Assembly (NCBI RefSeq): GCF_002099425.1
Contig: NW_018343982.1
Location: 7,227,501 to 7,291,500, forward strand
DNA: 64,000 nt
Direction: 5' to 3'
Source: Phascolarctos cinereus
Lineage: Eukaryota; Chordata; Mammalia; Diprotodontia; Phascolarctidae
The notes beneath the pieces are model-generated. The model was not told where the DNA came from, made no database searches, and saw only the letters and a list, made by a program, of their open reading frames with translations. Position 1 is the stretch's first letter. Every line of letters starts with the position of its first letter. Positions 12,640-23,824 of this stretch are shown piece after piece. The translations under genes were made by a program, and so were the position numbers.

Positions 12640-13881
12640 TGTATCTTTAATTTTTTAAAGAATTCTCAACTGACTTAATTGTTCTCTACGTTCTGCTCAC
12701 TTCACTCTGTGTTAATTCATAACGCCCAGGATTCCCTGAAATTGTCTCTTTCATCATTTCTTATAGAACAATAATATTCCATGCTGTCCATATACTACTG
12801 TTGCCTATCCATTCTCCAATTATCTAGGGGCTAATGTAAGGTACCCTCTCATATTCTAGTTGTTTGATTCCCCCCCCCCTTCCTCTATACACATCTTTTT
12901 TCCTTTAGGTTCATGAAGTTTGTCTTGCTTGTAATTACACTATTTCCCCTCTGGTATTATTCTGATTTAAACTGACCTTCCTATCCCTGCTTCTTTCCCT
13001 GCTGAGTTTGTTCTCTGTCTCTGTCTTTGTCTCTGTCTCTCTCCCCCTCTCTCTCTCAATCCAACTATCTTTTGTCAATTTCACGTGAGCAAACTTCATC
13101 TAACGTCCATTCTCCCCCACCCTTCCTTCCATGTTTGTATGCTCTTTTTACATATTCCAATTTTTAGAAATAGCAAGTTCCATCCTATTCTTCCTTTCTT
13201 CTCCTTTTTATGTTAGCTTCTTTCTTTTACCCACGCTTCTCTTTTCTCTTTTCAAGAATAGAACTAATTGATTCTCAGAACCTCTGTTCTTTTTCTTGTT
13301 TAACTCTCTCAAAACCCTTTAAAGTCATCAGGGTTCTGTAGGGACACTTTTTTCTTTCTCATCCTATTAAACATTATTATTATGTCAACATACAAGTTTT
13401 TTTTCCAGTTGTTTAAATAAATTTACTTTTCTAAGTTTCTTTGGCCTCTTGTGTCTGTATTTTAAAGTTCCTGTTCTGCTCTGGGCTTTTCATTAGAAAT
13501 GCTTGAAGGTATTCTATTTCATTAAAAATCTATTCCCCACCCCAGGATCATATTCACCTTTGTTGAGTAAGTTATTCTTGGTGGTTAAGTTTATTCTTTT
13601 GTCTTTTGTAATTTTGTATTCTGAGATTTCTCATTTTTCATAGAAGTTACCTGGTCTTGTGTGATTTTGACTGCAGTTACTTGATACTTAAATTATTTCT
13701 TTCTGGATATTTGCAATGTTCTTTCTTTGATGCTGGAATTCTGCATTTTGGCTAATGCCTTTCTGTGATTTTTCCTATTGTAGTTCCTTTCAGAATGTGG
13801 TCTGTGAATTATTTGTAACTTTACTTTGCCCTCCAGTCAGTTTGCATATATGATTTCTTGAACTATCTCTGCTTCTTCTTT
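12640..13881 (-). mobile_element. Old L1 fragment: ORF2 C-terminus joined to ORF1/spacer
   Basis: Minus strand. At 12,680-12,835 is sequence matching the L1 ORF2 C-terminus (GTTCTGCTCACTTCACTCTG, ATTTCTTATAGAACAATAAT). From about 12,880 it changes to the AG-rich spacer, and 13,440-13,881 carries the C-terminal half of ORF1. The middle of ORF2 is missing and ORF1 stops mid-domain where the younger L1 begins. Either two old fragments lie side by side or this was an internally deleted L1. Confidence 0.55.
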
Positions 13882-16100
13882 TCTTTTTTTTAAATTTTAT
13901 GAATTTATTTTGATTTATTAACAATCACTTCCATATGCTTTTGAGTTGAAAATTTCTCCCCCTTCTTCCCCCCACCCTCCCCAGATGGTGCACAATTTGA
14001 TATAGGCTTTACATTTACATACCCATTAAACGTATTTTCACATTAGTGAAGTTGTAAGTAAAAATCAAAACCAATAGGAGGAACCATCAGAAAGATGAAA
14101 CAAAACTCAACAGAAGGTAAAAATAAGTGATAGTGATTCGACTTCCATAGTTCTTTCTTTGGATGTGGACAGCATTTTCCATCCCGAGGCCACTGGAAAT
14201 GTCTTAGATCCTCGTAATGCTGAGAAGGGTTCAGTTAAACAATCTTAGTCTTTGCATAATGTGGCTGTTATTGTGTACAAAGCCCTCTTGGTTCTGCTCA
14301 CTTCACTCAGCACCAGATCATATAAGTCTTTCCAGGATTTTCTGAAGTCAGCCTGTTCATCATTTCTTATAGCACAATAGTATTCCATTACATTCATATA
14401 CCACAACTTGCTCAGCCATTCCCCAATTGATGGGCATCCTCTCAATTTCCAGTTCTTTGCCACCACAAAAAGAGCTGCTATGAATATTTTTGTACATGTG
14501 GGTCCTTTTCCCATTTGTTTGATCTCTTTGGGATATAGCCCTAGAAGTGCTATTGCTGGATCAAAGGGTATGCACATTTTTGTAGCCCTTTGGGCATAGT
14601 TCCAAATTGTTCTCCAAAATGGTTGGATCATTTCACAACTCCACCAACAATGTATTAGTGTTCCAATTTTCCCACATCTTCTCCAACATTTATCATTTTC
14701 CTGTTTTGTCATGTTGGCCAATCTGATAGGTGTGATGTGGTACCTCAGAGTTGTTTTGATTTGCATTTCTCTAATCAATAATGATTTAGAGCATTTTTTC
14801 ATATGACTATAGATGGCTTTAATTTCTTCATCTGAGAACTGTCTGTTCATATCTTTGACCATTTATCAATTTGGGAATGGCTTGTGTTCTTATAAATTTG
14901 TCTTAATTCTCTATATATTTTAGAAATGAGGCCTTTATCAGAGAGACTGGTTGTAAAAATTCTTTCCCAATTTTCTACCTTCCTTCTAATCTTAGTTGAA
15001 TTGGCTTTGTTTGTGCAAAAACTTTTCAATTTAATGTAATCAAAATGATCCATTTTGCTTTTCATAATGTTCTCTATCTCCTGTTTGGTCATGAATTCTT
15101 CTGTTCTCCATAGATCTGATAGGTAAACTATTCCTTGTTCTCCAGTTTACTTATGGTATCAGCCTTTATATCTAAGTCCTGAACCCATTTTGACTTTATT
15201 TTGGTATATGGTGTGAGATTTGGGTCTATGCCTAGTTTCTGCCATACTCTTTTCCAGTTTTCCCAGCAGTTTTTTTCAAAGAGTGGGTTCTTATCCCAGA
15301 AGCTGGGGTCTTTGGGTTTATCAAATAATAGATTACTATAGTCATTGACTACTGTGTCTTGCATATTTAACCTATTCCACTGATCCACCTCCCTATTTCT
15401 TAGCCAGTACCAAGCAGTTTTGATGATTGCTGCTTTATAATACAATTTAAGATCTGGAATTGCTAGGCCACCTTCCCCTGCATTTCTTTTCATTAGTTCC
15501 TTTGATATTCTGGACCTTTTGTTTTTCCAAATGAATCTTGTTATTATTTTTTCTAACTCTATAAAATAATTTCTTGGTAGTTTGATTGGTATGGCACTGA
15601 ATAAGTAAATTAGCTTAGGTAGGATTGTCATTTTCATTATATTAGCTCGGCCTACCCATGAGCAACTGATGTTTTTCCAATTATTTAGATCTGATTTTAT
15701 TTGTGTGAAAAGGGTTTTGTAATTGTGTTTGTAGAGTTCTGGGTTTTTTAGGAGGTAGACTCCTAAATATTTTATAATGTCTACAGTAAGTTTAAATGGG
15801 ATTTCTCTTTCTATCTCTTGCTGCTGGGCTCTGTTGGTAATATATAGAAATGCTGATGATTTATGTGGGTTTATTTTATAGCCTGCAACTTTGCTAAAGT
15901 TATTTATTATTTCAAGTAGTTTTTTACTTGATTCTCTAGGATTCTCTAAGTATATCATCATGTCATCTGCAAAGAGTGATAGCTTTGCTTCTTTGCCTAT
16001 TCTAATGCCTTCAATTTCTTTTTCTTCTCTTATTGCTAAAGCTAAGGTTTCCAGTATAATAGTGAATAACAGTGGTGATAATGGACATCCTTGTATAACA
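13882..16100 (-). mobile_element. L1 3' half (5'-truncated), ORF2 and 3' UTR
   Basis: Minus-strand L1 starting at a poly(A) tail (poly-T at 13,881-13,890), then 3' UTR to about 14,244 and ORF2 from 14,245 to about 16,100, where it is truncated inside the reverse-transcriptase domain. It is clearly better preserved than the ORF1 fragment to its left. I found no convincing TSD. Confidence 0.9.
14245..16100 (-). pseudogene. L1 ORF2 fragment (reverse transcriptase thumb to C-terminal Cys region)
   Basis: ORF2p is the L1 endonuclease/reverse transcriptase. Only its C-terminal half is present. The frame 15,128-16,100 begins at the [20 protein letters not shown] motif, contains the catalytic [10 protein letters not shown] motif (about 15,940-15,970), and continues through KYLGVYLL, FIWKNKR and GGLAIPDLKLYYKAA. 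A second frame (14,847-15,092) carries the IKLKSFCTNKANSTKIRRK segment. A third (14,245-14,862) carries the C-terminal Cys-rich region with CWRRCGKIGTLIHCWWSC, the GPTCTKIF segment and the YMNVMEYYCAIRNDEQADF block, ending at its natural stop. At least two frame breaks separate these parts, so the copy is dead. Confidence 0.9.
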
Positions 16101-16107
16101 TATAATT

Positions 16108-16275
16108 CTGACATGGCCATTGACAACTTGCTTAATCTCAAAATCAGTGTCCCAGGTAAGTCTCTAAGATTGTAAATTACAGCTGCATCTCCAGGTTGCA
16201 TTGGTGGAGCAAGTTTCCACATTGGGACACTCACACTGACGAACTCCCAGGTACAGCCCAAAAGAAAAATGAACA
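16108..16275 (+). mobile_element. Marsupial SINE fragment
   Basis: Runs TTGACAACTTGCTTAATCTC, AGTGTCCCAGGTAAGTCTCT, AAGATTGTAAATTACAG and GCATTGGTGGAGCAAGTTTC, a tail found in a marsupial tRNA-derived SINE. It supplies the spurious first ~95 codons of the 418-codon minus-strand frame. Confidence 0.55.
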
Positions 16276-17109
16276 CTCTGCTTGTTGGAGATAGAGACAG
16301 ATTGCTGTAGCTAGTGTGGAGGGGCAATGGGAGAGAGAAACTTTGTTTCAATATTAAATAGCTCAGGAATAAAACCACCCCCATCTTAGGTACAAGGTTT
16401 AATTCCCTTTCATAAAAACTCCTATGGTCATCTGCATTAGAATATTATGATTTGCCAGATTAAATGCAGCTGGGGCAGAGTCCTGAATTTTTTTTTCTTT
16501 CTGGAATGGTGATTAATCCATCATTCCCTCAAGTATGTTTAACTCTATCTAGCCAAAGGGATAATATTGTCTCTCTGAAGACCCAGTCTTCATAATCAAG
16601 GACAAAGAATGAGTGTGCTGGTCAGTTCATGAGTCAATTCATTTCCTCTTCTGTCCATCAGCTACCATTTGAGTACATATCCCAACATCTAATACTATTT
16701 TGTGTAACTGTTGTGCCAGAGACTCTCATGGCACAAGGGGCCTGGACTCACTTTAGAGATTTTCTCACTGTCTTGGTTTGTAGCCTGCACACATAATCAA
16801 ATCAAGAAGAGCAGGAAAATTATGTGTAATATACCTAGCGTGTTGAAACTGGCTCCCTATTGGCTAGTGTGCAGGTCTTGAGATTATAAATTTGATTAAA
16901 AAGAGGAGGATATTGAAAGAGAGATCCTTGAATGAGCAGGCGTTAGTTCCAAAGATGTGCACCAATCCCAAAGGACTTATCACTCTGCCTATGAAGACTG
17001 CCCTGACAGATTTCACTAAGTTAAGAAAACAAAAAACAAAAAACAAAACCCCTTCCAAATTTAGCTCAATTTGTGGTTGTCAGAAATTAACATCAAAATC
17101 CACAGGAAA
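16276..17109. other. Unique-looking DNA, nothing recognised
   Basis: No frame with family resemblance and no repeat I can name. Confidence 0.5.
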
Positions 17110-17235
17110 AAGTGGATAGAGGATTAATTTTGGAGTCTGAAAGCATAAATTCCAATCCTTCCTTTGACAGAATTTCTGAATCACCATGGACAAGTCGCTT
17201 AACCTGCCCCAGTATTCCTTCATCTGGTCCTTTGT
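17110..17235 (+). mobile_element. tRNA-derived SINE fragment
   Basis: Weak match: GTGGATAGAGGATTAATTTT, GGAGTCTGAAAGCATAAATT, then GACAAGTCGCTTAACC. Diverged. Confidence 0.5.
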
Positions 17236-17469
17236 TCCCTCTGGGTATGGGGGAGTGGTTAGAGGAGACGAAGGGTGGATGGGGTGGCATTTAACCCTCC
17301 TCCAACCAACTTCTTAACGTTCCTCATGGCTTCCATCTTTGTAGCACTTGGTTTTTTTTTTTCTAGTTTCTGAAGTAAGGCTAAGGTGAGAGTCCTCCAG
17401 TATTCTCATGCCATTTTCATAAGGCAAGATAAGGGAAAACAGCCCCAGAATTATTTTCTTTTCCCAAGT

Positions 17470-17695
17470 TGTAAGTTCCTTTTCCTCGACTTTTATTTTC
17501 TTATCTGTAAAATAAGGGGTTTGGCCTAACTAGGCTCAAAGAACCTTTCCCACTCTGGAATTTTCTGATTCTAGTAGATTGTAAGCTCCTTGAGGCCAGG
17601 GACTTTTTTTGTCTTTGTATCCCTAATATCTATCATGGTCCTTTGCACATAATAGGTCCTTAATAAATGCTTGTTAATTGAAATAGATTCTATAT
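17470..17695 (+). mobile_element. SINE tail followed by L2 3' end
   Basis: TTATCTGTAAAATAAGGGGT and TGGCCTAACTAGGCTC resemble a MIR/SINE tail. Then TAGATTGTAAGCTCCTTGAG, GCCAGGGAC and TAGGTCCTTAATAAATGC are the classical L2 3' terminus. Confidence 0.75.
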
Positions 17696-18839
17696 CTAGA
17701 TATTCTTTAAGGTCTTTTGGAGTTTTTATATTTCATGGTTCTAGGAATAAAAATGATTAGCCCACCGATTCTATGGCAGCAAATGTTTTTGCTTTTGTTT
17801 TTAATACGAAGGTTTGAGGGCACTCAATATTAGGGTATTCAATAATTAGGTCATTCAAAACTTGCAAAATAGAATCTGATAACAAAGCTGAAGCTCCTGA
17901 TATTGTGGATCTGGATTAAGAGAGCGTCAAGGTGAATGAGTCCTGAACATTCTGGCTTCTAGGAGACTCTGATCCTGTGCAGAGACAGTGGCTGGTAAGT
18001 ATTCTGTTTAATAACAGATATAAGCAAGCATGCCCATTAGGAAGTTCTCCACTCATCTCACTCTATCAATTGCCTCTTGCTTCAGTGAACTTGAAATAGT
18101 TTTTTCTTTTCAAGAAGGAATAATCACATATTCTGAAGGAAAAGAGAATATGGATGGTCTGAAAACATTGATTTGTTTTGTCAATTGACAACCTAGGGGT
18201 TTGGAATTATGGTTTTGAGCCTTGGTGAGGAAGGCAGATAAAAACAAGGGGGTCAACCTTTCTTTGCCAGTATGCGCAGTTTGTACCAAAATAAGGGGAC
18301 AATAGTTTACTCAGTCAAATAATATTTATCTAACCTAACCTCTTATTGCTGCCCTAAACCTTTCACTGTTTTACTCCAGGAAGTTAACAATCCAGCCTTC
18401 TCTGCTCCCACATGAGCCAAATTTCAGCCTGTGTATCTGTATACAATAGGTGCTAAATAAATACTATTTATATATCTTTCCACAATGGGTGCTAAATATG
18501 TACTGTTCGTTTGATATGGGCCAGACTGTGCCAAGAATCATAGCCTTCTGGTTTTCTTTTTATGACTCAAAGATTTCCCTGGTGGAGACAATTTTTGCAT
18601 AAATGTTCCTTTTTCTTAAATATATTACTGGTAGATAATGGTTATTGTAGTTAAGAGATACAGAATGAGATGTTATATATGAGAGAGAAATCGGGTAGCT
18701 TTTCAGGCTGAGTCAGAAGATGCTTGGGAATCTTTCAGCTTGTCAGGTCAAAAACTTGATTTTTATCGGTTTGCTTAAGGGCAATCATCTTTGAGAAATC
18801 AGAATGTCAGATTGGTAATTGTTCATTTAACATTCATTT
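17696..18839. other. Unique-looking DNA, nothing recognised
   Basis: Apart from short L2-tail-like motifs near 18,445-18,500 (GGTGCTAAATAAATAC) there is no feature I can support. Confidence 0.45.
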
Positions 18840-19960
18840 ATTCAATAAGCACAAGGAAAGATAACAAAATTTAGATGGTATGATCCTGTTCTCAAAGGAG
18901 GTTCTGATCTGGGAAGTAGATAACACCTGAATACTACTGTCGTATAAACTACTGCATGGTCAGTGCATTAGAGAGTTGCAAAACAAAGTCCTAACGAGGT
19001 CTGATAGGGAAGGTCATTTATAATTAGAGGAATCAGGGAAGGCTTCAAGGAGGAAACAGCATGTATAAGGGGTAGCAAGTGCATTCTAGGCTGAGCAAAA
19101 ACATGGAAGTAAAAGAATTTTGTGTTGGGAGTGGTGGGAGCATATGCAGAGAATAATCCATCTTGGTTGGAATATAGAACATATGGAGAAGATTCTTTTG
19201 AGTTAGTTCAATTCAACAATAAAAATTAAGGTTCTATAGGCCAACTACTGTGATACTGCAAAGATAGTTTGGTATCAGATTGTGAAGGACCTTGACTGTC
19301 AGGCAAAGGAATTTGAATTTTACCTGGTAGGCAATAGGGAGCTGCTGCAGGAGTTTGAGGCAGTGACTGATATAACCAGATCTATGTATACAAAAGATCA
19401 TTCTGACAATCCAATATAAATGGTGGAAATAGAAAAGTAGAAGCTGGAAGACCTGTTAGAGGCTATTGTTAATGAAGCTATCATAGTAGTACCTAAGCAG
19501 GTACTGATGAGCACCTCTTCTATTGTGGTGGCCGTAGGAATAGAATGGAACAAATTTGAGAGAGAGTGCAGAAATGGAATTGACAGGAATTGGTAATTGA
19601 TTGGCTTCAGATGGGTGTGAGGGAAGCACGGAAGATAGATCTATGGTTAGAACATAGGAGCCAGGACATATAGTGCCACGGAACGAAATAGTGGAATCAA
19701 AGACAGAGCAGGTTTAGTGGTTTACCAGGTAAGTTTACCAGATGGATTTGAGATATTTAGATAGAGATGGATGAGGTTCTTCAAATAGAGATATTTTATA
19801 GGCATATACAGCTGAGGGTATGGAGTTTTGAGACTGGAGAGTAAAATCTGTCAGTCGTCACCTGCATAGAGACAGTGATTAAAAATATCTGATGGAATGA
19901 TGCTATCAACCTAGAATGTAGAGAAAGAAGAGGAAAAGAATTGATGAAAGGTTCTTAAGA
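18840..19960. repeat. Unassigned old dispersed repeat
   Basis: Second long copy of the family at 11,095-12,330: GGGAAGGCTTCAAGGAGGAA, GTGCATTCTAGGCTGAGCAA, GTAGGCAATAGGGAGCTGCT and GATCATTCTGACAATCC. More diverged. Confidence 0.5.
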
Positions 19961-19964
19961 GAGG

Positions 19965-20505
19965 CACTGTGTGGTAGTGGATAGAGTTATGGGCTTAGAA
20001 CCAGGTTTAAATCTTGCCTCAGATGCTTAATAAAATGTATGACACTGGATGAGTCACTTATCCCTTCTGGGACTGAGTTTCTTTATCTGTTTGTTTTAGT
20101 TTCTTCAACTGTAAAATGGGGATGATAACATCTACCTTGGGCAAATAGGTGGTGCAGTGGATAGAGTGCTAGGCCTCAAGTCAGAAAGATTCATCTTCCT
20201 GAGTTCAAGTTTGACCTCAAGCACTTATACTTACTATGTGACCCTGAGCAAGTCACTTAACTCTGTTTGGCTCAGTTTCTTTATCTATAAAGTGAGCTAG
20301 AGAAGGAAATGGAAAACTACTCCAGTATCTTTGCCAGGAAAACCCCAAATGGGGTCACAAAGAGCTGGACATGAGTGAAACAACTGAACAAACATCTACC
20401 TCTCAGGGTTGTAATGAGGATCAAATGAAATATTTGCAAAGTGCTTAGCACAGTGCCTAGCACATAGTTGATACTTCATAAAATTCTTATTCCCTTTCCC
20501 TTTCT
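19965..20505 (+). mobile_element. MIR-type SINE split by a younger SINE
   Basis: First half 19,965-20,137 (TGTGGTAGTGGATAGAGTTA to TGTAAAATGGGGATGATAAC). Second half 20,402-20,505 (TCTCAGGGTTGTAATGAGGA, GCACAGTGCCTAGCACATAG). Removing the insert and one TSD copy restores a continuous SINE. Confidence 0.85.
20138..20390 (+). mobile_element. Marsupial tRNA-derived SINE (Mar1/WSINE-like) with TSD
   Basis: Head with GGTGGTGCAGTGGATAGAGT, middle with GTGACCCTGAGCAAGTCACT, and the diagnostic 3' part GAGAAGGAAATGGAAAACTA, CTCCAGTATCTTTGCCAGGA and CCCCAAATGGGGTCAC. An 11-bp duplication AACATCTACCT lies at 20,127-20,137 and 20,391-20,401. Confidence 0.9.
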
Positions 20506-20554
20506 TCCCTTCTCAGTACCCCAGGCAAAGAAGGTTTCCAGCTATATTGAAGAT

Positions 20555-20620
20555 ATTATAATTATAATTATAATTATAATTAATTATAATTAATTAATTA
20601 TAATTATAATTATAATTAAA
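20555..20620. repeat. (TAATTA)-rich simple repeat
   Basis: About 65 bp of alternating ATTATA and TTAATTAA units. Confidence 0.9.
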
Positions 20621-20654
20621 AGTCTTGTCCCTCCCTTTCCCCCTCCAAAATAAA

Positions 20655-20985
20655 ACAAAACAAACTGCATTGACTCTTTTGACTTTGAACTTTGAATGAG
20701 CCTGGTAAGATCCCTCCCACCAGACAATTTTACTCTTAAAAAAGAGTCAGTTTGGAGAAAGAGAGTTGATTTGTTCATTTAATATCTTGTGAAAGCTGTG
20801 GACATATTGGAAACTTGTTATATCATTGAGAGAGGGCTGTTCTCTCGTAGAGAAGGGAGGTTTCTTTGGAACATGGCAGAAACCAGGATAGTAGCTAATT
20901 TTCTTCTCAGGGAGAGTTCTTTCTCTCTTTGACAGATGAACCCCCTCCATCTGCTCTTCATCAGTCCCAAGTGTCAAATTGGACC
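20655..20985. repeat. Unclassified repeat, copy 1 of a pair
   Basis: Aligns by eye with 22,240-22,520: shared CTTTTGACTTTGAA, AAGAGTCAGT, AGAGAGTTGATT and a CTGTGG block in the same order and spacing. Not assigned to a family. Confidence 0.45.
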
Positions 20986-21059
20986 TGAATGAGAGGTGTT
21001 GGAGCACAAGAATCATTTATTTTGATATTTTTCAAAGAACTTTGACATCCATTTTCTTG

Positions 21060-21410
21060 ATCATTAGAACAATGCCATGAGGTCGGTGATATTATCCCCA
21101 TTTTACAAATGAGGAAACCAAGGTTACACAGCTAATATGTAACAGAGTGGTGACTAGGAGCCAGGTCCTTTCCATTAGACCAGGGGTGGGGAACCTGTGG
21201 CTTTGAGGCCACATGTGGCCTTCTAGGTCTTTGGGTGTGGCCTTCTGACTGAGTCCAAGTTTTACAGAGCAAATCTTTTTATTAAGGGGATTCGTTATGT
21301 GAAGTTTGGATTCAGTCAAAGGGCCTCACTTGAGGATGTAGAGGGTCACACGTCGCCTTGAGGCCACAGGTTCCCCACCCCTGCACTAGATCATGCTGAT
21401 TACTAACTAG
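21060..21410 (-). mobile_element. MIR split by a MITE
   Basis: Reverse-complement MIR: TTATCCCCATTTTACAAATG, AGGAAACCAAGGTTACACAG and CAGGTCCTTTCCATTAGA, resuming after the MITE with CATGCTGATTAC. Confidence 0.75.
21181..21383. mobile_element. hAT-type MITE, 203 bp, with terminal inverted repeats and 8-bp TSD
   Basis: Begins CAGGGGTGGGGAACCTGTGG and ends with its exact reverse complement. The inverted repeat extends to about 41 bp with roughly five mismatches. Flanking 8-mers are CATTAGAC (21,173-21,180) and CACTAGAT (21,384-21,391), six of eight identical. The MIR text around the site suggests the original was CATTAGAT. CAGGG ends and an 8-bp TSD are hAT hallmarks. It has no coding capacity, so it needed a transposase from elsewhere. 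The minus-strand frame at 21,092-21,319 is spurious. Confidence 0.85.
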
Positions 21411-21898
21411 GAAACACAGGCCTTCAATCAACAGATCCTGAGAAATAGATGGTAACCTTGTGAATTCAAGAGATCGAGTTTCTGAGTTAAGTACGAGCTG
21501 CCCAAGAGGTGATTCTTATAACAGCTCCTTCACAAGGGAGAAGAAATATAACCACTGACAAGTTGAAGCTGAAAGAATATTAAAGAATTATCCCTGGCTG
21601 GTCAGGAGATCTAAACTTTATGGGTTGCTCAGATAGTAGAGGTCTGAGGTAAATGTGAAAATGAAATATCTCTTCCAAAGTCTCACAATGCTATTATCTT
21701 TACTTCTTAGGAGAGTAGGAGGTAGGTAATACGTTATTTTTTTATGTTTCTATATTTGTTAATGTATGCTTATGAATCTTTCGTGTTTAAAGTGTTTTCT
21801 TTGGTGGAAGAAATAAACAGCCATCTTATAGTTGTTTCCCATAACAGAAAGTAAGTATCTTTTCTTTCAGGGGCCCTATAACTACTTTAGGGGGAGAA
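21411..21898. other. Unique-looking DNA, nothing recognised
   Basis: Lies between the unclassified repeat pair. No supported feature. Confidence 0.4.
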
Positions 21899-21922
21899 CA
21901 ATGATGATGATGATGATAGCTA

Positions 21923-21953
<31 letters not shown>

Positions 21954-21975
21954 CACACACACACACACATAAATA
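21899..21975. repeat. Compound microsatellite (ATG)n, (TG)n(TA)n(CA)n
   Basis: ATG triplets run into TG, then TA, then CA dinucleotides. The TG-TA-CA part is a self-complementary palindrome of about 50 bp. Confidence 0.95.
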
Positions 21976-22009
21976 CATATACCTACATATACACACATAT
22001 ATCAAGGTT

Positions 22010-22230
22010 TACAAAGCATATTAAAAATATTATCTCATTTGATCCTCACAACAACCTTGGGAGGCAAATGTTATTATTATCCTCATTTCAGAGTTGATGA
22101 AACAGAAACACAAACCAGTTAAATGACTTGCCCTGAGACCTACAATAAATCTGAAGTATCTGAATCTGGATTTGAACTCAGGTCTCACTGACTCTAGGTC
22201 TAGTTCTCCATCCATTGTTCCATCTAGATG
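22010..22230 (-). mobile_element. tRNA-derived SINE, reverse orientation
   Basis: TATCTCATTTGATCCTCACA, ATTATTATCCTCATTTCAGA, AATGACTTGCCCTGAGACC and TTTGAACTCAGGTCTCACTG are the reverse complement of a MIR-type SINE. Confidence 0.85.
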
Positions 22231-22239
22231 CCTTTTTTT

Positions 22240-22520
22240 TTATTGGCTTTTGACTTTGAAATAGTCTGCTAAGATTGTTTCCATTGGGCAACTTTATTTG
22301 TAAAGAGTCAGTAAAAGAGAGTTGATTGGTTCAATTAAGGTCTTATGAAGCCTGTGGTCCTATGGGAGCTGTGTTTTAGCGATTTTGTTTTCCTGGAGTC
22401 CTCTCACCCAGAGAGTGAGAGAAAAGCCTGAATGTCTTCTTTGGGGGTCAGCCATATCCCCTTTGCCACTTAGGGTGGACTTGGGTCCAACTGAGTACAG
22501 AGCTGAAGGTCTCTTGTGGG
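22240..22520. repeat. Unclassified repeat, copy 2 of a pair
   Basis: Same orientation as 20,655-20,985 and about 1.6 kb away; see that entry for the shared blocks. Confidence 0.45.
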
Positions 22521-23280
22521 AGGAGGCTACCTAGGCCATGGGTCACAATGATGTTTTTCAAACACCTACAAATGTTTTGTAAGGGGAAGGAAACCTGTTT
22601 AATCATTTTCAGGATAAAACCAGTGAGTATTAGACTTGTGAACATGATAAATATTATGACTTGCCAGGCAGCAAAGAAGCTTAGGCCCCACAGTGTTGTT
22701 CTCAACACTGAGGGAGAACACTCTGCCAATATTTTGCATAATACCTTCACGCTCTGTCTACGTTGGACTTAAATTGTGTCTTGATTGTGTCTCTCACTTT
22801 AACTGGCCTCATGTAACATGCAAAGGCAACTTCATATGCCACATTTCATTTCCTTAAACTGTGTCCCAATTAGCCATCCTTTGAGATGCTGGGATGTCCT
22901 GGTGGAGCTTGCCATGAGGCAGAATGACTTTAGTGCTCCCGATCTCTGGAATCATGTTTTCTGGATACTTGAGTTCTGTCTGTCTGTCTGTCTGTCTGTC
23001 TCTTTCTCTCTGCCTGTGCATATGTAAATGGAAAAATGTAAGCAAACCATTACGAAACTTCTGTCAGCCTGCGATGTGGGAACTGATGTTGGAAGGAATA
23101 GTTTCTGTATTAATGATGATCCACCTGCTGGAATTGGTCCTGTTGTAGCTATGGATAGTTAGGACCTTAGTTCATCTAAATTGACACTGCCCCTATCATT
23201 AAGCCTCACATCTTACAATGTGTGTTTTCTTAGTCTATAGCCCTAAGAACTCACAGTGCTGAGGTATAGCTTGCGTTCTT
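22521..23280. other. Unique-looking DNA with a small (CTGT)n tract
   Basis: No coding feature. 22,975-23,012 is a (CTGT)n/(TCTC) microsatellite. Short frames here are not supported. Confidence 0.45.
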
Positions 23281-23464
23281 TTGAATTAGAAGCTTATAAA
23301 GGGACTCTTTTTCCTGAGATGTCTTTTCTTTCTTCCTCTCCATTTGTTCAAATTTTATTTATCTTACAAAGCTCAGCTCATGTTCCACATCCTCCATGAA
23401 ACTTTCCCTGACTATCCCAAACCCTTGCTGATCTCTCCTTCACTAGATTTCTGCTGCATCTACT
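23281..23464 (+). mobile_element. L2-like fragment
   Basis: TACAAAGCTCAGCTCATGTT, CCTCCATGAAACTTTCCCTG resembles the L2 3' ORF2 end (the TCAGCTCA..CTTCCATGAA-type segment). Diverged. Confidence 0.5.
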
Positions 23465-23790
23465 CTAAGTAGCTGTAGCTTCAAGCAGCTACACCCAGGT
23501 AAAACCATCTCAGCAGTTGGGCTAAACCAGGCTGTAGGTAACTGAGATGTCTCACACTTGTTGGGGAGTTAGGGGATGTCTCCCTGAAGCATGTGAAGAC
23601 TTCCTCTTCCAAGGTTATCCACTGCATCCCAGGCCATCGCCAGTTATCGTGACTTTTTTTCTGCTGCAGGACCTCAAAAACTCTGGAAGAAAGAATGAGG
23701 CTGAAAATTTTGTACACTTGTATCTTACTCAAACCCAATAATGCATCCTATGATATCCATTGGTACTCTTTAAAAATGAAGGATGAACAA
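23465..23790 (+). mobile_element. SINE with RTE-like 3' tail
   Basis: CCCAGGTAAAACCATCTCAG, GGGCTAAACCAGGCTG, CTGAAGCATGTGAAGACTTC, CATCCCAGGCCATCGCCAGT, then TTAAAAATGAAGGATGAACA. The same text in the same order occurs at 49,066-49,594, where the element's ends are marked by a TSD. Its 3' end resembles the tail used by marsupial RTE LINEs. The short frames here are not genes. Confidence 0.75.
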
Positions 23791-23824
23791 CAACAGCTAT
23801 ATCTAATGTTCTTCTCTTGTTTGA

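Noticed and set aside
15891-16175. Plus-strand 94-codon frame
   Set aside because: Antisense to the L1 ORF2 on the other strand.
15128-16384. 418-codon minus-strand frame as a host gene
   Set aside because: From about codon 95 it is L1 ORF2 reverse transcriptase; the first part is a flanking SINE read in frame.
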